22,378 nucleotides of DNA, taken from positions 743 to 23,120 of the IMG/VR virus record IMGVR_UViG_3300030110_002702; one strand, given 5' to 3'. This stretch comes from a virus. The position numbers were made by a program, and so were the translations under genes. The notes under the pieces are model-generated. The model was not told the origin of the DNA. It made no database searches and saw nothing but the letters and a program-made list of their open reading frames with translations. Shown piece after piece: positions 16,451 to 22,378 of the stretch; positions within the stretch are counted from its first letter, which is position 1; each line of letters opens with the position of its first letter.

Positions 16451-16476
16451 TTATTAATTTTATTATATATTATATT
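16450..16476 (+). promoter_or_regulatory. A/T-only leader of the 273-residue gene
   Basis: These 27 bases contain only A and T and lie between the capsid terminator and ATG 16477. They match the scaffold leader (13675-13700) at both ends, over TTTATTAATT and ATATTATATT. Because a strong terminator lies just upstream, this is where a new promoter would be useful, but the space is small and no consensus promoter was identified. Confidence 0.35.
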
Positions 16477-17298
16477 ATGGCAAAAAAACAAAAAACAGAA
16501 AAGAAGGTAGAGGTACCTGTTGTTGAAACACCAGTTGTTGAAACACCAAAACCTAAAAAAGTTGAACCTAAAAAACCTAAATGGGAAGTAAAAGATCGTT
16601 TATATAATTTAAAGGGACACAAAAAACCTATATCTTATATGTTAAGAAGTTCTAATATTTATTGGTTTGACAAAGAAAAAGGATATGAAAGAGAGCTAAA
16701 ACATTGTGAAAATCAAATAACACCTTTTGTTGATGAAATGAAAGGTGACCAAAGATTAGCTCATATAATTTTTAGAGACGGTAGTTTGTTTGTTCCAAAA
16801 GAAAAAACTGTTTTACAAAAATTATTATCAATATACCATCCTCATAAAGATAAGTTATACCAAGAGTACAAACCTGAAGTTGACGCAGCTGAAGATATAG
16901 AAATTTTAGAACTAGAAGCAGATGCAATATTAATGGCTAGAGAATTAGATATTGACTTAGCAGAAGCTATTATGCGTGTAGAAAAAGGTTCTGAAGTATC
17001 TAAAATGAGTTCTAAGGAGCTTAAAAGAGATTTACTAGTATTTGCTCGTAATAACCCAGCTTTATTCTTAGAATTAGCCGCTGACGATAATGTTCAACTT
17101 AGAAACTTTGGTATTAAAGCTGTTGAGCTTGGTATTATTAAATTATCTCAAGATCAAAGAAACTTTTTATGGGGTTCTAACAATAGACCTATAATGACAG
17201 TACCATTTGATGAGCATCCATATACTGCTTTGGCACATTGGTTTAAAACTGATGAAGGTATGGAAATATATTCAAATATTGAAAAAAGATTAAATTAA
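16477..17298 (+). CDS. Unknown phage head/packaging-region protein with a Lys-Pro-rich N-terminus
   Basis: The 273-residue product begins with about 35 residues of Lys/Glu/Val/Pro-rich sequence containing a tandem VVETP repeat (15-24), which is likely disordered. The folded part holds LYNLKGHKKPISYMLRSS (43-60), an acidic helical region around 135-165, and a C-terminal part with NNRPIMTVPFDEHPYTAL. I recall homologues in Bacteroidetes-infecting and marine phages in this position but know of no assigned function. It is flanked by hairpins on both sides (16424-16441 and 17311-17336), so it may be its own transcript unit. A head-vertex or minor virion role is plausible from context only. Confidence 0.65.
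   Translation: MAKKQKTEKKVEVPVVETPVVETPKPKKVEPKKPKWEVKDRLYNLKGHKKPISYMLRSSNIYWFDKEKGYERELKHCENQITPFVDEMKGDQRLAHIIFRDGSLFVPKEKTVLQKLLSIYHPHKDKLYQEYKPEVDAAEDIEILELEADAILMARELDIDLAEAIMRVEKGSEVSKMSSKELKRDLLVFARNNPALFLELAADDNVQLRNFGIKAVELGIIKLSQDQRNFLWGSNNRPIMTVPFDEHPYTALAHWFKTDEGMEIYSNIEKRLN
16519..16548 (+). repeat. Perfect 15-bp tandem duplication inside the 273-residue gene
   Basis: GTTGTTGAAACACCA occurs twice in direct succession (16519-16533 and 16534-16548), encoding the repeated VVETP unit. Both copies are identical at DNA level, including codon choice, which suggests a recent slippage duplication that keeps frame in a flexible, Pro-rich linker. Confidence 0.9.
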
Positions 17299-17304
17299 TC
17301 TAAC

Positions 17305-17343
17305 TGTAGATGCAGTCGCTCTACGGGGCGATTGCAAACTACA
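17305..17343 (+). other. Extended hairpin with UACG tetraloop in the leader of the 54-residue gene
   Basis: TGCAGTCGCTC (17311-17321) pairs with GGGCGATTGCA (17326-17336) over all 11 positions, two as G-U, around a TACG loop closed by C-G (UNCG family). Flanking TGTAG (17305-17309) and CTACA (17339-17343) add a second 5-bp stem separated by one base on the left and two on the right. No T-run follows; the 3' side is AAATTTAATTAT. It may be a partial terminator, a processing or stability element, or a translation-control structure for the gene at 17356. Confidence 0.75.
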
Positions 17344-17355
17344 AAATTTAATTAT

Positions 17356-17520
17356 ATGGAAAAGAATAAATCAAAAGGATTAGGTGACTCAATAGAAAAA
17401 ATAACAAAAGCAACGGGAATAAAAAAAGTTGTTGATACCGTTGCTAAAGCAACTGGTAAAGACTGTGGGTGCGGTAAAAGAAAAGAAACTTTAAATAGAT
17501 TATTCCCGTATAATAATTAA
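17356..17520 (+). CDS. Small conserved Bacteroidetes-phage protein with a CGCG motif
   Basis: I chose the ATG at 17356 (54 residues) because the alternative TTG at 17332 lies within the hairpin stem. The protein has a lysine-rich N-terminus, an imperfect repeat (KITKATGIKKVVD and TVAKATGKD), and a C-terminal DCGCGKRKETLNRLFPY. That last motif recalls small proteins in other Bacteroidetes phages in which two nearby cysteines precede RKE-LN-LFP. The cysteines could bind metal or be redox-active, but one CxC alone is too little for a full zinc site unless the protein oligomerises. The function is unknown. It sits among head-completion genes, eight bases before the next start. Confidence 0.65.
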   Translation: MEKNKSKGLGDSIEKITKATGIKKVVDTVAKATGKDCGCGKRKETLNRLFPYNN

Positions 17521-17528
17521 AAAAAATT

Positions 17529-18239
17529 ATGGTTAGTATAAACGAAGTATATCAAAAAGTTTTAATGTTTGCTAATAAAGAGCAAAGAGGTTATATAACT
17601 CCTCAAGAATTTAATATGTTTGCTGACCAAGCACAAAGAGAAATATTTGAACAATATTTTTATGATTTAAATCAATTTGCTAGAGTTCATGGTAATTCAT
17701 ATGTACATTCTGATATTGATCAGTTATTACAAGAAAAAATGTCAGTATTTGAAGATGGCGATAGTTCTGCTACTATTTCTACTTACGCTGGTGGTACAAC
17801 TAAAACTCTTCCAAGTTATATATATAGAGTATATCGTGTAGAATATAATAATATTTTATGTGAACTATTAAACACTAACGATTTTAATGATCGTATAAGT
17901 GGTGGACCTTTAACAGGACCTACTTCAACTATGCCTATAGCGAATATTAAAAAAAATAAAATTAAAGCAGCTATTAATACTACAAACTTTGTAACACCAA
18001 CTAATATTTTATACTTTAAAAACCCATCAAAACCTAATTGGGGATATGTTGTTGTAAATAAAAAAGCTATGCACAATCCAAATCCATCAGCAACCACTGA
18101 TTTTCAATTACACAAAGCTGAAGAAGTTGAGTTAGTTTATAAAATATTAAAATTTGCTGGTATATCGATGAAAAGAGAAGATATATTAGGATCTGCACAA
18201 TTACTAGAGCAATCACAAGTACAACAAGAAAAACAATAA
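17529..18239 (+). CDS. Head-tail connector-like virion protein
   Basis: The 236-residue product opens with a helical segment containing ITPQEFNMFADQAQREIFEQ (residues 23-42), a pattern shared by adaptor-type proteins of short-tailed phages, where an N-terminal helix bundle docks on the portal. A beta-rich middle (PSYIYRVYRVEYN, then NWGYVVVNKKAM) follows, and a helical, Gln-rich C-terminus ends EQSQVQQEKQ. The C-terminal helix-plus-extension suits insertion into a portal cleft. The gene lies after the capsid and directly before a second connector-like gene, with only three bases between. The exact ring (adaptor or nozzle) cannot be told from sequence alone. Confidence 0.55.
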   Translation: MVSINEVYQKVLMFANKEQRGYITPQEFNMFADQAQREIFEQYFYDLNQFARVHGNSYVHSDIDQLLQEKMSVFEDGDSSATISTYAGGTTKTLPSYIYRVYRVEYNNILCELLNTNDFNDRISGGPLTGPTSTMPIANIKKNKIKAAINTTNFVTPTNILYFKNPSKPNWGYVVVNKKAMHNPNPSATTDFQLHKAEEVELVYKILKFAGISMKREDILGSAQLLEQSQVQQEKQ

Positions 18240-18242
18240 TAA

Positions 18243-19736
18243 ATGGGATTATTAGACAACACTACACATCAACAATATTATCAAGGAAGTGATTTTGGTA
18301 ATTATCAATTTACTTCTTTGCAAGATATTATTAATCAGTTTATGATTGCTTACGTAGGTGAAGATAAAATAATTTCTAAAGTACAAAGAGGTGATGTTCA
18401 GTTTCACGCTATGCGCGCTTTACAAGAATTATCTTTTGATACATTTAAGTCTATTAAAGCTCAACAAATTGATATTCCTGCAACTTTAGTAATGCCCCTT
18501 CCTCATGATTATGTTAATTATACTAGAGTAATGTGGACAGACAGTGCTGGAATAAAACACCCTTTATATCCAACTCGTGATACTCAAAATCCTTTTCAAA
18601 TAGCTCAAGATGAAGACGGTGCATATACATTTGTGTCTGAAAACGAAGAAATTATAAATGGAGATTTTAGTGATACAAATATAAATGATACTTGGACTAA
18701 GTGGTCTCAAGGAAATGGTGGTAAATGGAAAATAAAAAACTCTGGTTTTGAATTTAAATCTCAAGGTGCTGACCCTTTTGGATGGAATGCTGTAATGCAT
18801 CAAGAGATAGACGTTAGTGATAAAACCATTATATCGTTATCTGCTGATGGTTTAGCTGTTGATATTCAAGACGCAGGGTCTAACAATGCCCCAGGTACAT
18901 TAAGAATAGGTTTAGCAACATCTGCTGATGTAAATACTATATTAAAAAACGATCCAAGTGATTCTAACGCTAATAGTAGTAGTGTGGTGCATATCGCTAG
19001 TAATCTTTTTGATATTTCAGATACTAATGGAGATTTAGCATTTTTAGAGTGGACTGTAAGTGCTGATGGCACAACTTCTACTACTAAAGAAATAGGAAGT
19101 ATTGATGTTACTTCAGAAAACGAAATATACGTAATTGTTATGGCTTTTCATGATTTTAGTAATACAACAACTGCTATTGCTAGTTTTACAGATTCTTGTG
19201 TTATGGATAATATATCTGTAATAGCAGACAATGTAAATACCAGTTTAGTAAGTCCCGCAGGTAATGAATTTGAATCATCTACTTGGAAAAATTACAAATC
19301 TCATAATCCTTCAGAAAATAATCTTAATGATTATCAAGATTATCAAAATGATATATTTTGGCCAAATGAAGGTAAAAGATATGGATTAGATCCAAAACAC
19401 GCTCAAGTAAATGGATCATTTTATATAGATCAAAGATTAGGAAAAATACATTTTAGTTCTAATGTTTCTGGAAAAACAGTTGTATTAGATTATATAAGTG
19501 ATAGTCTTGGTACAGATGAAGAGATGCAAGTGCATAAATTTGCAGAAGAAGCAATGTATAAATGGATTATGCATGCTGTATTATCAACTAGAATTAATGT
19601 TCCAGAATATCAAGTTCGTAGACTAAAAAAAGAAAGATTTGCCGCTATAAGGCAAGCAAAATTAAGATTATCAAATATTAAATTAGAAGAATTAACTCAA
19701 ATTTTAAGAGGTAAATCAAAACAAATAAAACACTAG
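18243..19736 (+). CDS. Head-tail connector-like protein with an apparent inserted jelly-roll domain
   Basis: The 497-residue product has a connector-like outer part. The N-terminal part (1-133) includes QRGDVQFHAMRALQELSFDT and LPHDYVNYTRVMWTD; the C-terminal part (about 335-497) includes NEGKRYGLDPKHAQVNGSFY, ISDSLGTDEEMQVHKFAEEA, and a basic helix ending RGKSKQIKH. Between them, residues about 134-330 form an independent beta module that begins INGDFSDTNINDTWTKW and ends VMDNISVIAD, the same start and end pattern as the CBM4/9-like jelly rolls of the fibre genes. Related phage proteins, as I recall them, join the outer parts through a short loop, so the jelly roll looks inserted. It might project from the neck and bind glycan or other virion proteins. 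The following gene begins four bases after the stop. Confidence 0.6.
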   Translation: MGLLDNTTHQQYYQGSDFGNYQFTSLQDIINQFMIAYVGEDKIISKVQRGDVQFHAMRALQELSFDTFKSIKAQQIDIPATLVMPLPHDYVNYTRVMWTDSAGIKHPLYPTRDTQNPFQIAQDEDGAYTFVSENEEIINGDFSDTNINDTWTKWSQGNGGKWKIKNSGFEFKSQGADPFGWNAVMHQEIDVSDKTIISLSADGLAVDIQDAGSNNAPGTLRIGLATSADVNTILKNDPSDSNANSSSVVHIASNLFDISDTNGDLAFLEWTVSADGTTSTTKEIGSIDVTSENEIYVIVMAFHDFSNTTTAIASFTDSCVMDNISVIADNVNTSLVSPAGNEFESSTWKNYKSHNPSENNLNDYQDYQNDIFWPNEGKRYGLDPKHAQVNGSFYIDQRLGKIHFSSNVSGKTVVLDYISDSLGTDEEMQVHKFAEEAMYKWIMHAVLSTRINVPEYQVRRLKKERFAAIRQAKLRLSNIKLEELTQILRGKSKQIKH

Positions 19737-19739
19737 TAC

Positions 19740-22378
19740 ATGCCAGATATGAAGCGTAATTTTACCGGTGGTAAAATGAATAAAGATCTCGATGAGAGAC
19801 TTATTCCTAACGGAGAATATAGAGATGCGATGAATATACAAGTGTCAACTTCAGAAGAATCTGATGTTGGTACAGTTCAAAATATATTAGGAAATGTTCC
19901 AGGTTGTACTTACGTACCTTTAACTGATAATCCTATAGTTGAAGGTTCAACTACTGTAGGTTCTATTTCGGATGAAAAAAATGATTCTCTTTACTGGTTT
20001 GTTGCTGGTCCTGAAATAAGTATAAGTAATATAATTTTAGATTTAGGTGAAACATTATCACTTAAAGATATGATAATGAGAACCAATAATGATATTGGTA
20101 GTGGATGTGAACCTGTTTTTGTTGATAAACATACTTTTTGTACTGGTTACGAAAACACTGATTCATCTACTCTTTCAGATACTTTATATATAGATGATGT
20201 TAGTTTATATCCTAATATCTTAATAGGTATGAGTGTAACTGGTTTTGATGCTAATGGAGATATAGTTTGGGGTGGTGGTGATGTACTTGTAAATCAAGTC
20301 GGAACAATATCTACTATACCAATTGATTATCAAGTTGCAACAACAACAACGACAAGTCAAATAAGTGATCCTTCCGGTATGGCTTTCTTAAGAACTTTTG
20401 ATAACAATGGTACTAATGATCCATTTGTTGATTGGCATGTAGATAATTGGTTTAGTGGTGGTTATGATGGCAACCAACAAAACTTACCACCAGTAACAAG
20501 TGTTGTTAGTAATCCTATTTTCATACAAATTATTTTGCCAACTTTACCCCCAGCTTGGCAGGTTGGCGCTGTAGTAGAAGATTTAGGTCAAACAAATGGT
20601 TTTCTTATAAAACAAACTTGGGGTAGTGGTGGTGGTGAAGCAACAATTACTAATATAGTATATGATTTTGTTTGTTCCAATGGTAACCATATAGATCCAA
20701 ATAATTATGGCGCTTCTTGTCTACAAGCTTATATAGTGACTTTAAAAAAGAAGATTTCGTCAAAGTTTAATTTTGCTTGGATTAACAATAGTGCAAACCA
20801 AAACACTTCTATGCAAGCTTGGGGTGGGGTAAATGAAAATGGAGAAACTGGACAATACATACCACTAAGTAATCTTCAAGCAACAGTAGATATAGATACA
20901 GTTAATCTTACTAACACTATGCTTATAGATAGTTATTCTGATCAATGGCTTAACGAAATCTATAATGCGCTATGGATTGACACAGTTACACCTACTGGTA
21001 ACGTTTTATCAATAAACGAAACCTTTGGAAGTAGTGGTGTTTGGCCACCAAATTCTTGTATTGATCCAGACTCTGTTATTGACGCAGTAAATTTTGATCC
21101 TGATAATGGAGTTTACGATAATAGCATTAATATAGTTGCTTGTGATCTCTCGAATGGTACTGTAGATGCTAGTACGCTTCATACCGCGGTATCTCAAAAT
21201 AATACTTTCCAACCCGTACAATTTGATATATCATATCCTTCTTCTTTAGACGCTGTGTTTTTAAACCAAGCAGTAGAGATATCCAATACAACAGCCGTAT
21301 GTTTTCAAGCAGAAAAAGTTTTAAATTTTAATTCAAGTAGATTAATTACAGGTGTAAATATTATTGACGATATGTTATTTTGGACTGATAATTTTTCAGA
21401 ACCAAAAAAAATAAATATACCACGTAGTGTTCAAGGCACAGATCCATCAGGTAACATACATACTAATATTATAAACGCAAGTACAGGTGTAAATGTACCA
21501 GCTAAAGAGGAACACGTTACAGTTATAAGAAAAGGACCAAAATCTACTCTCTCTGTAGATTTAAAAACATCAAGAGATCCAGAAAAAAATTATTCTGGTA
21601 TAATGAGGATTTCAACTATTACGAATTTTACAGACTCTACTTTATGGGATCAACGTACCGACGCGGCATTTCCTAGTTTAACTGGTGATCCTACTTTACC
21701 TTTTGATTTTTCTTCTTTTACCACGGAAGAAGGTAACAATATATTTAGAACACAAGTTGTTAGTGATTTAGATGGTAATACAACTTTTGATTTAGATGGT
21801 TTAAAAATAGGATCAAAGGTTGTGTTAAGAGAATTTGATTCTACAGGTGTCCCACCTTCAATACCAATTAATGATTATACTATAAAAGGAACTATAGTGC
21901 CTTGGGAATATACAAATCCTAGCACATTAGTAACTACAGATGCTAATAGCTTTACTTCTGATACAGCTAATGTTTGGGGTGCTAAACTAGCTATTAAAAT
22001 AACTAGTATGCCAGCACCACCACCGATAGTGCCAGCTGGTGTTAATACATTAGATTATGCTATTGATTTATATGATGAAGATGAAAAATTATTTGAATTT
22101 AAGTTTCCTAGGTTTTCTTATAGATATAAATATGAAGATGGTGAATATTCAACTTTTGCTCCTTGGACAAATGTAGCTTTTTTACCAAGTAGTTTTGATT
22201 ATCATCCTAAAAAAGGTTATAATTTAGCAATGGTTAATAGTATAAACCATTTATATCTTAGAGATTTTGTAACTGCAGACATGCCTAGCGACGTAGTAGA
22301 AATTGATTTATTATATAAAGAAGATTTATCTCCAAATGTTTATGTAATAGAAACTTTAAAACCAAATTCAGAAGCAAC
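19740..22378 (+). CDS. Large tail protein, 'stabilization'/muzzle-like (3' end outside window)
   Basis: The frame is open from ATG 19740 to the window end, giving 879 complete codons with no stop. The N-terminus MKRNFTGGKMNKDLDERLIP followed by NGEYRDAMNIQVSTSEESDV matches the conserved opening I recall from the large 'stabilization' or muzzle proteins of crAss-like and other Bacteroidetes podophages. Two segments resemble beta-propeller blades: NDSLYWFVAG near residue 81, and DDMLFWTDNFSEPKKINI with LFWTD at 546-550, which is YWTD-like. The N-terminal domain also has VFVDKHTFCT and LYIDDVSLYPNILIGM. It probably forms the distal tail tube closure in a podovirus-type tail. It follows two connector-like genes, as expected for that role. 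Confidence 0.65.
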   Translation, partial: MPDMKRNFTGGKMNKDLDERLIPNGEYRDAMNIQVSTSEESDVGTVQNILGNVPGCTYVPLTDNPIVEGSTTVGSISDEKNDSLYWFVAGPEISISNIILDLGETLSLKDMIMRTNNDIGSGCEPVFVDKHTFCTGYENTDSSTLSDTLYIDDVSLYPNILIGMSVTGFDANGDIVWGGGDVLVNQVGTISTIPIDYQVATTTTTSQISDPSGMAFLRTFDNNGTNDPFVDWHVDNWFSGGYDGNQQNLPPVTSVVSNPIFIQIILPTLPPAWQVGAVVEDLGQTNGFLIKQTWGSGGGEATITNIVYDFVCSNGNHIDPNNYGASCLQAYIVTLKKKISSKFNFAWINNSANQNTSMQAWGGVNENGETGQYIPLSNLQATVDIDTVNLTNTMLIDSYSDQWLNEIYNALWIDTVTPTGNVLSINETFGSSGVWPPNSCIDPDSVIDAVNFDPDNGVYDNSINIVACDLSNGTVDASTLHTAVSQNNTFQPVQFDISYPSSLDAVFLNQAVEISNTTAVCFQAEKVLNFNSSRLITGVNIIDDMLFWTDNFSEPKKINIPRSVQGTDPSGNIHTNIINASTGVNVPAKEEHVTVIRKGPKSTLSVDLKTSRDPEKNYSGIMRISTITNFTDSTLWDQRTDAAFPSLTGDPTLPFDFSSFTTEEGNNIFRTQVVSDLDGNTTFDLDGLKIGSKVVLREFDSTGVPPSIPINDYTIKGTIVPWEYTNPSTLVTTDANSFTSDTANVWGAKLAIKITSMPAPPPIVPAGVNTLDYAIDLYDEDEKLFEFKFPRFSYRYKYEDGEYSTFAPWTNVAFLPSSFDYHPKKGYNLAMVNSINHLYLRDFVTADMPSDVVEIDLLYKEDLSPNVYVIETLKPNSEA

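Noticed and set aside
17305-17343. tRNA or other structured RNA gene
   Set aside because: Only nested hairpin stems are present; there is no cloverleaf, T-loop sequence or CCA-like end.
17332-17355. TTG start for the CGCG gene within the hairpin
   Set aside because: It would place the start codon in the stem of a stable hairpin; ATG 17356 follows an unstructured A/T leader.
20996-21230. Minus-strand open frame inside the large tail gene
   Set aside because: It is antisense to a continuous open reading frame; nothing supports expression.
1-22378. CRISPR array, insertion sequence, integrase or attachment site
   Set aside because: No regularly spaced direct repeats, transposase-like or recombinase-like protein, or duplicated attachment core was found.

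Overview
This window reads as the structural, packaging and lysis arm of a tailed double-stranded DNA phage (or prophage) that probably infects a marine member of the Bacteroidetes. Every supported gene lies on the + strand and genes are nearly contiguous. The DNA is strongly AT-rich. Most start codons lack a Shine-Dalgarno sequence and instead follow A/T-only leaders such as TAAATAAAATG, which is typical of Flavobacteriia. No integrase, replication gene, tRNA, CRISPR array or transposon was found.

Layout, left to right. (1) 1-1227: the end of an unknown gene, a small protein with a zincin-type HExxH motif, a two-helix membrane protein, and a holin of the 3TM/GTA-holin type. (2) 1232-7319: a small unknown protein, then two translation-coupled genes made of concanavalin-like (LamG) and carbohydrate-binding-module-like jelly rolls. 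The second is 1,495 residues and is the best candidate for the receptor-binding fibre. (3) 7333-9035: five small genes. One (8225-8818) looks like a tandem duplicated GroES-type co-chaperonin; another (8760-9035) sits where a small terminase subunit would be expected. (4) 9035-16408: large terminase, portal, acidic scaffold and major capsid protein, closed by a strong intrinsic terminator with a cUUCGg loop. (5) 16477-22378: a 273-residue unknown protein, a perfect 11-bp hairpin with a UACG loop, a 54-residue protein with a CGCG motif, two head-tail connector-like proteins, and the first 879 codons of a very large tail protein that resembles the 'stabilization'/muzzle protein of crAss-like and other Bacteroidetes podophages.

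How it fits together: the terminase packages DNA through the portal into a capsid built on the scaffold, perhaps helped by the phage's own GroES-like cochaperonin. The connectors and the large tail protein close the vertex and form a short tail. The jelly-roll fibres bind host surface glycans, and the holin region opens the cell. The gene set and the portal and tail-protein sequences recall crAss-like podophages, but this rests on remembered motifs, not on a search.

The most unusual points are the double GroES-like protein, the jelly-roll domain apparently inserted into a head-tail connector (18243-19736), the very long jelly-roll array, and the UNCG-loop hairpin between 17298 and 17356. Five junctions use the TAATG stop-start overlap (208-212, 1568-1572, 2830-2834, 8223-8227, 9033-9037), suggesting translational coupling.
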